A DNA stretch of 39,399 nucleotides from an uncultured SAR116 cluster alpha proteobacterium (GTDB taxonomy: Bacteria > Pseudomonadota > Alphaproteobacteria > Puniceispirillales > Marisalimonadaceae): positions 1 to 39,399 of the forward strand of contig CACNWE010000015.1 in the NCBI GenBank assembly GCA_902623995.1, in the 5' to 3' direction. A model generated the notes under the pieces. The model saw nothing but the letters and a program-made list of their open reading frames with translations. It was not told where the DNA came from and made no database searches. The position numbers and the translations under genes are program-made. How positions within the stretch are numbered: position 1 is the first letter of the stretch; every line of letters begins with the position of its first letter. Shown here one piece after another: positions 9,441 through 18,071 of this stretch.

Positions 9441-9791
9441 TTAGCTCCCTCTATAAGTACTATAGCCAAAAGGAGATAGTAATAGTGGTACATGATAATG
9501 TTCAGATTTATTATTTACAAAAAATCTAATGGGTATTTTGTCAAGAAAAACATGTTTAAGGTCACTATTTTGTTTTTTCAGATAATCACCAGCAAAAAAT
9601 AATAATTCGTAATGACTTTCCTCTAAGCTTTCAGTAGATAACAATGGTTCGTCAATTCTACCATCCTCATTAGTCAAAACAGTTTTGATCAAAATTTTCT
9701 CAATATCCAATATTTTGTATAATTCAATTTTTAATTCTACTGCCGGTTTACCCTTGCTAGTATCTAAAACATGAGTTGATAGACCCGCCAT
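9441..9791 (-). CDS. uraH: 5-hydroxyisourate hydrolase (transthyretin-like)
   Basis: This enzyme hydrolyses 5-hydroxyisourate, the PuuD product, to OHCU. The 116-residue protein is a full-length transthyretin-related protein. It has the signature THVLDTSKGKPA with catalytic His7, Arg45 in DGRIDEPLL, His98 in the SEHYHVPLLLSPFGYSTY segment, and the diagnostic C-terminal YRGS tetrapeptide. It is the first gene of the minus-strand ureide operon and is divergent from OHCU decarboxylase, the next enzyme, sharing a short control region. Confidence 0.97.
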   Translation of the reverse strand: MAGLSTHVLDTSKGKPAVELKIELYKILDIEKILIKTVLTNEDGRIDEPLLSTESLEESHYELLFFAGDYLKKQNSDLKHVFLDKIPIRFFVNNKSEHYHVPLLLSPFGYSTYRGS

Positions 9792-9859
9792 ATTTTTCTC
9801 TATTTAAATTTGTATAAAGTATGCTTAAATTCACTGACATAATAATGACAGGTAAAATA
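9792..9859. promoter_or_regulatory. divergent control region between uraH and uraD
   Basis: About 68 AT-rich bases separate the uraH ATG from the preferred uraD ATG. They must hold promoters for both directions unless uraD is read from elsewhere. Weak -10-like stretches such as TATAAA are present, but I could not assign a convincing -35/-10 pair or operator. Confidence 0.35.
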
Positions 9860-10381
9860 ATGTACAATAAAACTTTCAAATTTCTTTCTAAAAAAATGAA
9901 AAGAGAAGTAATAATAGATCTACTAAAAAGTGTTTATGAGCATTCTAAATGGGTGCCAGAAAGATTGTTAAATGAGAATATTAGTGAGATTCAAACAAAA
10001 GAAGAATTACAATTGATGATGAAAAAAATAGTTGATGATTCTTCAGAAACAGAGAAATTAATTTTGATTAATGCTCATCCTGAACTTGGAAAAAAACTTC
10101 AAAAAAAAGAAAAATTAACAAAGTTTTCGGAAGATGAACAAAAGTCTGCTGGTTTAGATCAATGCTCTGATGAAGAGTTTAAAATTTTAACTAATCTCAA
10201 CAATGAATATAGATTAAAATTTAAATTTCCATTTATAATTGCAGTGAAAGGTTTAAATAAAAATCAGATCATAGATAATATGCAAAAGAGGGTTAATAAC
10301 AGTAAAACTAAAGAATTTGAAACTGCTATTAGTGAAATTCACAAAATTGCTGAACTAAGAATTAAAGATTTGACTTATTAA
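9860..10381 (+). CDS. uraD: OHCU decarboxylase
   Basis: This enzyme decarboxylates 2-oxo-4-hydroxy-4-carboxy-5-ureidoimidazoline to S-allantoin. Family features are VYEHSKWVPERL near the N-terminus, the catalytic histidine in LINAHPELG, the EDEQKSAGLDQ block with its conserved Glu/Gln, and the YRLKFKFPFIIAVKG strand-helix motif. The ATG at 9860 gives 173 residues, the usual length, with an AGGT about 6 bases upstream. In-frame ATGs at 9821 and 9845 would add up to 13 residues but have no ribosome site and no family match. It completes the three-step urate-to-allantoin set with puuD and uraH. Confidence 0.92.
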   Translation: MYNKTFKFLSKKMKREVIIDLLKSVYEHSKWVPERLLNENISEIQTKEELQLMMKKIVDDSSETEKLILINAHPELGKKLQKKEKLTKFSEDEQKSAGLDQCSDEEFKILTNLNNEYRLKFKFPFIIAVKGLNKNQIIDNMQKRVNNSKTKEFETAISEIHKIAELRIKDLTY

Positions 10382-10425
10382 GTAGCTAATTTAATTTTTA
10401 TTCCAGATAAATTTTAGGAAGGTAA

Positions 10426-11379
10426 ATGACAAAAGAATTTAAAGATATGAAAGGTGTTATTGCCATTGCAACAACACCTTTTAACAATGAAAACTTAATT
10501 GATTTTGAATCAGTCGATAGACTTTCAAATTATTACATAGAAAGTAAAGTTTCAGGGGTTACAATCCTTGGGGTTATGGGAGAGGCTCACAAGCTTAATA
10601 TTGAAGAACAAAAAACATTAATAAAAAGATACGTAAATAACTTAATTAATAGTGTTCCAGTAATTGTAGGAGTTTCTAATGCTGGTCTTGATAACTTAGA
10701 ATTACTATCAAAATTTTCAATGGATTCTGGTGCCTCTGGAGTTATGGTATCTGGTAATAATGGTCTAAAAAATGACGATCAAATCAAATCATACTTCAAT
10801 CAAGTTGTAGATCGCACTCAAGATATTCCAATTTGTTTGCAGGATTATCCACCTACAACTAATGTTTACTTTTCTGAAAGTGTTATAAATAATATAATGG
10901 AAAATCATCCTTCAATTGAGATGTTTAAGCATGAAGACTGCCCAGGACATAATAAATTATCAAGACTTCTTAGATATAGAGATAATAATTTAAAAAGAAA
11001 ATATAGCATCTTTGTAGGAAATGGAGGCTTATATGTTCCCCAAGAACTCGAGAGAGGTGCTGACGGAATTATGACGGGTTTTGCATTCACTGAAATGTTG
11101 GTGAATTTACATAATTTATTTTCTAATCATGATAAAGAAAAAGCAGAAGACTTATTTGATATATATTTACCACTTATAAGGCATGAACAGCAATTTGGAA
11201 TAGGTTTAGCCTTAAGAAAATTTGTCTTACAACAGAGAGGTATTATTAAATCGTTTAATGTGAGATCTCCAGGGCCTGTTCTTACAGAAGACGATATTAA
11301 GGAAATGAATTATTTATTAAAAAGATTACACTTAAAATTAATTGAAAAAGGTTTTACAATTCCAAAAGGAATTAATTAA
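10426..11379 (+). CDS. dihydrodipicolinate synthase/N-acetylneuraminate lyase family protein
   Basis: A 317-residue class I aldolase-like TIM barrel of the DapA/NanA family. The Schiff-base lysine is Lys168 in EMFKHED and the active-site tyrosine is Tyr141 in LQDYPPTTN. The N-terminal GVIAIATTPFNNE is typical. The LGVMGEAHKL segment replaces the GTTGE motif of true DapA, so lysine biosynthesis is unlikely. An AGGAAGG ribosome site lies just upstream. It lies between OHCU decarboxylase and a racemase-family gene, apparently in one operon, so a role in handling a 2-oxo acid or ureide product is inferred. The substrate cannot be read from sequence. Confidence 0.85.
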   Translation: MTKEFKDMKGVIAIATTPFNNENLIDFESVDRLSNYYIESKVSGVTILGVMGEAHKLNIEEQKTLIKRYVNNLINSVPVIVGVSNAGLDNLELLSKFSMDSGASGVMVSGNNGLKNDDQIKSYFNQVVDRTQDIPICLQDYPPTTNVYFSESVINNIMENHPSIEMFKHEDCPGHNKLSRLLRYRDNNLKRKYSIFVGNGGLYVPQELERGADGIMTGFAFTEMLVNLHNLFSNHDKEKAEDLFDIYLPLIRHEQQFGIGLALRKFVLQQRGIIKSFNVRSPGPVLTEDDIKEMNYLLKRLHLKLIEKGFTIPKGIN

Positions 11380-11383
11380 TGGC

Positions 11384-12133
11384 ATGAAAATATTATTGTA
11401 TAACCCAAACACTTCTGAATCTATAACTGAAACACTTTATGAAACTGCCAAGTTGGTTGTAAGTAGTGAAACAATTCTAATTCCTAAAACAGCAGAAAAG
11501 GGTTTCCCATATATATCAACTAAAGTAGAAGCCCAAATTACTGGTACTTTAGTTTTAGAAAAATTAGCAGAAATACATCCACAATATGATGCCATAATTA
11601 TAGCTGCCTTTGGTGATCCAGGTCTTATACCAGCAAAAAATTTGTTTAACTTGCCTATAATTGGTTTAGGGGAGGCAGCTATGTTGAGTGCTTGCTTATT
11701 TGGTAAAAAATTCTCAATTATCTCATTTACTAATGCAATGGCGTCTTGGTATGAAGAAAGTGTTGAATTATTAGGATTACAGTCCAGATATGCAGGATTT
11801 AGAGCGATAGATGGTGTTAATTTAACTATAGATAAAATCCAAACACTTCAGAAGAAATCTCTAATTGAATCTGCTAAAAATGCTATTAATATTGATGGTG
11901 GTGAGGTCGTTATATTTGCAGGGGCTCCATTGTCTGGATTTAAAAAAGTTGTTCAAAAAGAAATAATTGTGCCTGTGATTGATTGTGCTGAAGCGGCTGT
12001 AAAGCAAGCAGAATTAGCTGTTGTTATGCATCAAAATACTTTAAAAAAACTAAAATTACCTCCTAAATCATCTATAGGGGTTGATAAAAATTTATCTGAA
12101 TTGATTGCTCACAAAGTTGATGATGGTTCATAA
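11384..12133 (+). CDS. Asp/Glu (hydantoin/allantoin) racemase-family protein
   Basis: A 249-residue member of the Asp/Glu/hydantoin racemase superfamily, starting MKILLYNPNTSESITETL. Allantoin racemase activity would fit a purine cluster. However, the usual first catalytic cysteine position reads IIAAFGDPGL (Ala), and the region where hydantoin racemases have GCAG reads FAGAPLSG. A cysteine is present later in PVIDCAEAAVKQ. It therefore belongs to a subgroup that may not use the classical two-cysteine mechanism. The start is the ATG at 11384, just after the upstream stop; a longer frame opening at 11342 would overlap the previous gene with non-family sequence. It ends directly before the puuE-type gene. 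Confidence 0.8.
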   Translation: MKILLYNPNTSESITETLYETAKLVVSSETILIPKTAEKGFPYISTKVEAQITGTLVLEKLAEIHPQYDAIIIAAFGDPGLIPAKNLFNLPIIGLGEAAMLSACLFGKKFSIISFTNAMASWYEESVELLGLQSRYAGFRAIDGVNLTIDKIQTLQKKSLIESAKNAINIDGGEVVIFAGAPLSGFKKVVQKEIIVPVIDCAEAAVKQAELAVVMHQNTLKKLKLPPKSSIGVDKNLSELIAHKVDDGS

Positions 12134-13037
12134 ATGAAAAGAAATTTTATTGGTTATGGAAAAGAAAAGCCAAAAATTCTTTGGCCTCAAGAAAATAAAA
12201 TTGCAGTATCATTTGTTGTAAACATTGAAGAGGGTGCAGAGCTTTCGATTTCATCAGGCGATAGTCAAAATGAGCATGTATACGAAAATAATAAAATTAA
12301 AATATTAGACATCCCAGATCTTTGTATGGAATCTCATTTTGAATATGGTTTAAGATCAGGTATTTGGCGCATTTTTTGACATTTTTGATAAATACGATGT
12401 AAAAGCAACATTTAGTTGTTGTTCTTTCGCGTTAGAAAATTCTCCTTGGTTAATAGATGAAATATTAAACAGAAATCATGAAATATCTGCTCATGGTGTG
12501 AAGTGGATTTCCCATGCGTATCTAGACAGAACAGAGGAAAAACAAATAATTAATGAATGTTACTCCTCAATATTAAAACTTTCTGGTCATGCACCAGTTG
12601 GTTGGCACACAAAATCTAGCACATCGCCATTTACAAGGGATCTTTTAATTGAGCATGGAGGATTTATATATGACTCAAATGCATATAATGACGATATACC
12701 TTATGTGGTAAAAAAAAATGATAATAAACTCGTGATTATTCCATATTCCTTTGATACCAATGACATGAGATTTGATGGAAATAATGGTTTTGTACAAGGC
12801 AATGATTTTAATATTTATTGCAAAGAAACATTTAATCAACTTCTCAGTGAAACAGATGATGGTTCTATAAGAATGATGTCTATTGGATTACATCCCAGAA
12901 TTATAGGAAGACCAGGAAGAATTAAAGGACTTGAAGATTTTATCAAACATATAAAAACTTATCAAAATGTATGGATACCGAAGAGGATAGATATAGCAAA
13001 ATACTGCTTAGAAAAAAATTCATTCAATTTTTTCTGA
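12134..13037 (+). pseudogene. puuE: PuuE-type allantoinase (polysaccharide-deacetylase fold), frameshifted
   Basis: The two halves together make a PuuE-like cofactor-independent allantoinase of about 300 residues. The first 81 codons (FVVNIEEGAELSI, a PuuE signature) end at a TGA at 12377-12379. The reading frame resumes at once in another phase as DIFDKYDVKATFSCC, and later carries EISAHGVKWISH and PVGWHTKSSTSP. The break is inside a run of six T at 12372-12377; five T would restore a continuous frame. No other defect is visible, so this is either a recent inactivation or a sequencing/assembly error. It starts with no gap after the racemase-family gene. Confidence 0.88.
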
Positions 13038-13158
13038 TTAAATTTTTAACATTTATATTAAGCAATCTAATTAAATTTTTGCTAACCTATAATTCAATTT
13101 GACTCTTTATAGATCTGAATGCTTAATTATTATACAATTACTAAGAAAGGAATTTAAA

Positions 13159-14133
13159 ATGCTTACAATAATTTTTAAGAAGATGTTTCTTTTTGTAGCC
13201 GTATCTATTTTTAGTTTTAATTTGCATGCAGCAGATTGGACAATGGCTTCAGGTTACCCAAAAAGTAACTTTCATACTCAAAACATAATTAAATTTATAG
13301 ATGATGTTAAGTCTACTACTTCAGTCAATATAAATTTAAACCCTAACGACACTCTAATTAAATTAGATGCTATAAAAACCTCTCTTCAAAGAGGACAAAT
13401 TCCAATTGGTGAAATTAGGTTAGGTATTTATGGTAATGAAGACCCAATGTATATTTTAGCTGGATTACCTTTTATTGCACCAGACTATTCAAGTGCTTGG
13501 TTGCTTAAAGATGTGCAGATGGAATATCTTCAAGAAAAATTCGATAAAAAAGGGCTTATGATTTTATATACTGCCCCATGGCCAGGACAAGGGTTTTATA
13601 CTAAGTTTCCTGTAAATAGTGTCTCTGACTTTAGTGGTAAAAAACTGAGAATATATTCTACAGCCACACAACAAATGGGTTCTATGTTAGGATTTAATGC
13701 AACAATTCTACCTTTTGCAGAAATTCCTCAGGCATTTTCTACAGGTCTTATTGAAGCTTTATTTACTAGTCCTCAAACAGGTATAGATATTCAAGCATGG
13801 GACAATACAAAACATTTTACATATGCTGGAGCTATTTTTAGTAAAAATGCCGTAGTTGTTACCAAAAAAGCCTTCAATGCTCTATCAAAAGGTGATCAGA
13901 GTAACATGTTAACTGCTGCAAAAAAAGCTGAGCTTAGAGGCTGGGAAATGAGTGCTGAAACTACTAAAAAGCAAATTGATATCCTTAAGAAAAATGGGAT
14001 GTCTTCTAAAAATGCTCCTGACGAGGTAATTAGCAAAATGAAAAGCATTGGTCTCGAAATGATGAAAAATTGGAGATCAAAAGCTAGCCCAGAAGCTAAC
14101 GCGGTATTAGATAGATATTTATCTATGCGTTAA
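13159..14133 (+). CDS. TRAP transporter substrate-binding protein (DctP family), first system
   Basis: A periplasmic solute receptor of a tripartite ATP-independent periplasmic transporter. A signal peptide (LFVAVSIFSFNLHAA, cleavage near residue 25) precedes a mature DctP domain starting DWTMASGYPKSNFH. A conserved segment KKLRIYSTATQQMGSMLG lies in the middle, where the family's ligand-binding arginine occurs. The ATG at 13159 gives 324 residues and follows AAGAAAGGA; a TTG at 13099 in the same frame would put 20 residues before the signal peptide and is rejected. The genes for the membrane subunits and HyuAB follow at 8-24 base spacing or overlap. A ureide or hydantoin-type carboxylate is an inferred substrate. 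Confidence 0.92.
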   Translation: MLTIIFKKMFLFVAVSIFSFNLHAADWTMASGYPKSNFHTQNIIKFIDDVKSTTSVNINLNPNDTLIKLDAIKTSLQRGQIPIGEIRLGIYGNEDPMYILAGLPFIAPDYSSAWLLKDVQMEYLQEKFDKKGLMILYTAPWPGQGFYTKFPVNSVSDFSGKKLRIYSTATQQMGSMLGFNATILPFAEIPQAFSTGLIEALFTSPQTGIDIQAWDNTKHFTYAGAIFSKNAVVVTKKAFNALSKGDQSNMLTAAKKAELRGWEMSAETTKKQIDILKKNGMSSKNAPDEVISKMKSIGLEMMKNWRSKASPEANAVLDRYLSMR

Positions 14134-14151
14134 AATCTTAGAGAGATAGTC

Positions 14152-14667
14152 ATGAGAAATAAATTGAATAAATTATATTTATACAGTGGCTATCTTTCTG
14201 CTTTTTTTATGGTCTTGATTGCTATGACCATAGTAGCTCAAATTTTAGGAAGATTTGTAAATATCACAGTAGACTCTACTGAAACTGCTGGTTTTAGTTT
14301 GGCTGCTTTAACTTTCTTTGGGCTTTCATATACTTTTCACAGTGGTGAACATATAAGAGTAACTTTATTTACAAGATTATTAGGAAAAAAAGTTAGAAGA
14401 TACCAAGAACTCTTCTCTTTGTCCTTTTGTATCATAATTACTAGTTATTTAACATATTGGAGCTGGGACTTTGTCTACTTTTCATTTATTTTCGAGGATA
14501 TTAGCCCAGGTCTATTGGCTATTCCTTTTTGGATACCGAGGATAAGTATGTCTATAGGCGTAACCATATTTCTAATTGCACTTGTTGACGATTTTTTTAC
14601 AGTTTGGAAAAGGGAACAACCATCTTATGTAAAAAATGCTGACCCAATACTAAAAGATAATACTTAA
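14152..14667 (+). CDS. TRAP transporter small permease (DctQ family), first system
   Basis: A 171-residue membrane protein with four hydrophobic segments (near residues 11-32, 45-62, 83-105 and 123-145). It has the DctQ-typical FFGLSYTFHSGEHIRVTLF region joining the second helix to a basic loop. It is the small subunit that supports the DctM channel. It begins 18 bases after the receptor gene, behind an AGAGAG ribosome site, and is followed 11 bases later by the large permease. Confidence 0.9.
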   Translation: MRNKLNKLYLYSGYLSAFFMVLIAMTIVAQILGRFVNITVDSTETAGFSLAALTFFGLSYTFHSGEHIRVTLFTRLLGKKVRRYQELFSLSFCIIITSYLTYWSWDFVYFSFIFEDISPGLLAIPFWIPRISMSIGVTIFLIALVDDFFTVWKREQPSYVKNADPILKDNT

Positions 14668-14678
14668 AAGAGAGATAT

Positions 14679-15977
14679 ATGGCGACTGGATTATCATTAA
14701 TTTTATTTATCTTATTACTATTTTTTCTTTCTCTTGGAATATGGGTAGCTCCAGCATTAATTACCTTAGGTTATATATTGCTAGAATTCTTTACTCCAGC
14801 ACCAGTAGGATCTCTGCTTGCAAGCACATTATGGGATGCAAGTTGGAATTGGGCGTTAACAGCGTTACCTTTATTTATATGGATGGGTGAAATACTTTTT
14901 AGAACAAGACTTTCTTCAGAAATGTTTAAGGGTCTTGCACCAATGTTATCTAATTTACCCGGAGGTTTGTTGCATGTAAATGTAGTTGGCTGTGGTATAA
15001 TGGCTGCTGTTGCAGGATCTAGTGCAGTCACTTGCGCCACTATAGGTAGAATGAGTATACCAGAATTAAAAAAAAGAAATTATGACGAGACCCTTAGCAT
15101 AGGTTCTTTGGCAGGTTCCGGTACATTAGGATTGTTAATTCCACCTTCAATCATGCTGATAGTTTATGGTGTTTTAGCTCAAGTCTCAATTTCAAGACTT
15201 TTTATAGCTGGTGTTCTGCCAGGTATAATGATTATTTTAATTTTTATGTCATATATAGCAATTAGATCTAAACTTAATCCTTCTTTAGCACCAAAACAAA
15301 ATGTTAGTTATACTTTTTTTGAAAAAATAAAAGCAGCAAGAAACTTGCTTCCAGTAGTTGCATTAATATTTTTTGTTCTTGGATCAATTTATGGTGGTTA
15401 TGCTACCCCAACTGAGGCTGCAACTATTGGTGTGATTGGAGCACTAATTCTTGCATGGTCTTCAAAATCTCTTAATTTTAAAAGTTTTATGGCTAGCTTA
15501 ATGGGAGCTGTAAAAACTTCCTGTATGATTAATTTTATAATTGTGGGAGCTGCCTTTCTTTCAGTTGCAATGGGGTATACTGGTATCCCCAAACAATTAG
15601 GACAAATAGTTAATGACTTTGAATTATCACAACTTTCGCTTTTAGCAATTTTAACAATATTATACATTTTCCTTGGTTGTTTTCTTGAAGGAACGTCCAT
15701 GATGGTTTTGACAGCATCTGTAGTTTTACCAATGGTCCAGACAGCTGGTATAGACTTAATTTGGTTTGGAATTTTTACTGTAATAGTTGTTGAAATGGCC
15801 CAAATTACTCCTCCAGTGGGGTTTAATTTATTTGTACTTCAAGGAATGACGGGTAGAGATATATTGAAAGTTACAAAAGCAGCCTTGCCCTTTTTCTTTT
15901 TAATGTTATTAAGCATAGTTATAATTGTTATTTTTCCTCAAATTGTCACAGCACCCGTCAATTTTATGATCCAATGA
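14679..15977 (+). CDS. TRAP transporter large permease (DctM family), first system
   Basis: The 432-residue channel subunit couples solute uptake to a sodium gradient, as known for the family. About twelve hydrophobic segments are visible, with DctM signatures such as SSAVTCATIGRMSIPELKKR, GSGTLGLLIPPSIMLIVYG, YGGYATPTEAATIGVIGA and AQITPPVGFNLFVLQG. An AAGAGAGAT ribosome site lies upstream. It is followed after 24 bases by hyuA-like, tying the transporter to ring-opening enzymes. Confidence 0.95.
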   Translation: MATGLSLILFILLLFFLSLGIWVAPALITLGYILLEFFTPAPVGSLLASTLWDASWNWALTALPLFIWMGEILFRTRLSSEMFKGLAPMLSNLPGGLLHVNVVGCGIMAAVAGSSAVTCATIGRMSIPELKKRNYDETLSIGSLAGSGTLGLLIPPSIMLIVYGVLAQVSISRLFIAGVLPGIMIILIFMSYIAIRSKLNPSLAPKQNVSYTFFEKIKAARNLLPVVALIFFVLGSIYGGYATPTEAATIGVIGALILAWSSKSLNFKSFMASLMGAVKTSCMINFIIVGAAFLSVAMGYTGIPKQLGQIVNDFELSQLSLLAILTILYIFLGCFLEGTSMMVLTASVVLPMVQTAGIDLIWFGIFTVIVVEMAQITPPVGFNLFVLQGMTGRDILKVTKAALPFFFLMLLSIVIIVIFPQIVTAPVNFMIQ

Positions 15978-16001
15978 TAATGTTTTAAAGGATTTCAATT
16001 A

Positions 16002-18071
16002 ATGAGACTTGCTATCGATATTGGTGGAACTTTTACAGACATAGTTTTAGAAAACAAAAAAGAACTTTTAACTAAAAAAGTTCTTACTTCTTCCTCTCAA
16101 CCTGAAGTTGCAGTAATTCAAGGCGTAGTTGAACTATTACGTGAAAATAATATAAATTCTTCAGATGTAAAGATGATTATTCATGGTACGACTTTGGCTA
16201 CAAATGCAGTTATTGAAAGAAAGGGTGCCAAAACTTGTTTTATAACAACTGAGGGTTTTAGAGATGTTTTAGATATTGGTTATGAAAGTAGATTTGATCA
16301 GTATGACATACTTATTGAAAAAACAATGTCAATTGTTCCAAGAAAGCACAGATATGTAATAGAAGAAAGAACAGATATTAATGGAAATATTATTAAGCCT
16401 ATAAATACGAAAAAATTTCACAGTTTAGTTGATACAATAAAAAATGAAAATTTTGAAAGTATTGGAATTGGCTTTCTTCATTCTTATGCAAATTCTAAAA
16501 ATGAAAATGAACTAAAAAAATTTTTATTAAAATATTTACCAGATGTAGAGGTCAGTATATCTTCTGATGTCTGTCCAGAAATAAGAGAATATGAACGTTT
16601 TACCACTACTGTAGTAAACTCATACATAAAACCTTTAATATCTACTTATTTAAAAAAATTAGATACTGAATTGAGGCAAAAAGGTTTCAATTGTCCGCTC
16701 CTATTAATGACCTCTGGTGGAACTTTAACTAACGTGACGAGTGCATGTAACAATCCAGTTAGATTAGTTGAGTCTGGTCCTGCTGGTGGTGCAATTTTGG
16801 CAACATCTATAGCTGAAGATTTGAAATTAGATAAAGTGATATCATTCGATATGGGAGGAACAACCGCTAAGATAACCATAATTGAAAACCAGAAAGCAAT
16901 TAAAGCTCGAGAGTTTGAAGTTGACAGAAAAGCGAGGTTTAAAAAAGGAAGTGGCCTACCTTTGAGAATTCCTGTAATCGAAATGGTTGAGATTGGCGCA
17001 GGAGGTGGATCCATTGCGCGGGTAAATAAGTTGGAGCAAATAATTACTGGGCCAGACAGTGCTGGCTCAAATCCAGGTCCAGCATGTTACTCAAACGGGG
17101 GTGATTATCCAACAATAACGGATGCAGATTTAGTAATAGGCAAGATTGATGCTGATAAATTTGCAGGGGGTAAAATAAACCTATCCAAAGAATTTGCTAG
17201 GAATGCAATTACAAAAAATATTAGTGACAAGCTTAACATTAAGACTGAAACAGCCGCATTAGCAATATCTGAAATAGTAGATGAAACTATGTCAAATGCA
17301 GCTAGAGTTCATACCGTTGAACAAGGTCACGAAACATCAAACAGAACTCTGATTGGATTTGGAGGAGCTGCACCTCTTCATATCTCAAGAGTTGCAGAAA
17401 AATTAAGAGTAAAAAAAATTATCATCCCTACAAATGCAAGTGTAGGTTCAGCAGTAGGTTTTTTGAAAGCACCTGTTGGATATGAAGTAGTTAAAAGTCT
17501 TAGAATGTTATTAAATAAATTTAACTTTGAAAAAGTTAATAATTTACTAAGTTCCATGAGGGTTGAGGCAAAAAAAATTATACAAAACAACTCTGAAAAA
17601 ACAGAATATATCGAAGAGCGTTTTGCATTTATGCGATATGCTGGACAAGGGCACGAAATCAAAGTGCCTATAGATAATGAGGTATTATCAACTAGAAATG
17701 AAAACAAAATCAAAGATTCTTTTGAAACAAATTACAAAAAACTATATTCTCGAATATTGCCAAACGCTGACATAGAAATTTTAACATGGTCTTTATCATT
17801 ATCTATTATAGATGAGACCTCCAGTGAATATATAGAACTAGATGCTTATAATAACATAAAAGAAGATATTCTAATTGATTTCTGTGATTATGAAAGTGGA
17901 GAAAAAATTAAAATACCAAACTATGAAAGGGCAAAGTTAAATCCTGGAGATATGATACAGGGTCAATGTGTAATTACAGAGGACCAAACTACAATAGTTG
18001 TTTCTAATAATTTTAATACAAAAGTTTTAAGTAATAATTTTTTACAAATGGAACATATAAATAATGAATAA
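16002..18071 (+). CDS. hydantoinase/oxoprolinase subunit A (ATP-dependent)
   Basis: The 689-residue HyuA subunit of the N-methylhydantoinase/5-oxoprolinase/acetone-carboxylase-like superfamily. It has an actin-like ATPase start MRLAIDIGGTFTDIV, then HGTTLATNAVIERKG. The second phosphate-binding region is SFDMGGTTAKI near residue 280. EIGAGGGSIAR, GPDSAGSNPGPACY and GFGGAAPLHISRVAEKL follow. These proteins use ATP to activate an amide of a cyclic substrate before hydrolysis by the B subunit. An AAAGGA ribosome site precedes the ATG. The 3' end overlaps the B subunit by 8 bases, as expected for translational coupling. Substrate is unknown; hydantoins, oxoproline or ureides are candidates. Confidence 0.92.
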   Translation: MRLAIDIGGTFTDIVLENKKELLTKKVLTSSSQPEVAVIQGVVELLRENNINSSDVKMIIHGTTLATNAVIERKGAKTCFITTEGFRDVLDIGYESRFDQYDILIEKTMSIVPRKHRYVIEERTDINGNIIKPINTKKFHSLVDTIKNENFESIGIGFLHSYANSKNENELKKFLLKYLPDVEVSISSDVCPEIREYERFTTTVVNSYIKPLISTYLKKLDTELRQKGFNCPLLLMTSGGTLTNVTSACNNPVRLVESGPAGGAILATSIAEDLKLDKVISFDMGGTTAKITIIENQKAIKAREFEVDRKARFKKGSGLPLRIPVIEMVEIGAGGGSIARVNKLEQIITGPDSAGSNPGPACYSNGGDYPTITDADLVIGKIDADKFAGGKINLSKEFARNAITKNISDKLNIKTETAALAISEIVDETMSNAARVHTVEQGHETSNRTLIGFGGAAPLHISRVAEKLRVKKIIIPTNASVGSAVGFLKAPVGYEVVKSLRMLLNKFNFEKVNNLLSSMRVEAKKIIQNNSEKTEYIEERFAFMRYAGQGHEIKVPIDNEVLSTRNENKIKDSFETNYKKLYSRILPNADIEILTWSLSLSIIDETSSEYIELDAYNNIKEDILIDFCDYESGEKIKIPNYERAKLNPGDMIQGQCVITEDQTTIVVSNNFNTKVLSNNFLQMEHINNE

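Noticed and set aside
10426-11379. True dihydrodipicolinate synthase (lysine pathway)
   Set aside because: The GTTGE motif is replaced by GVMGE and the context is catabolic.
12372-12377. Programmed frameshifting in the puuE-type gene
   Set aside because: T6 alone is a poor slippage signal and no stimulatory hairpin or Shine-Dalgarno-like element was seen nearby; a plain indel is simpler.
13099-13158. TTG start extending the first DctP protein by 20 residues
   Set aside because: It would place residues before a normal signal peptide; the ATG at 13159 has a good ribosome site.
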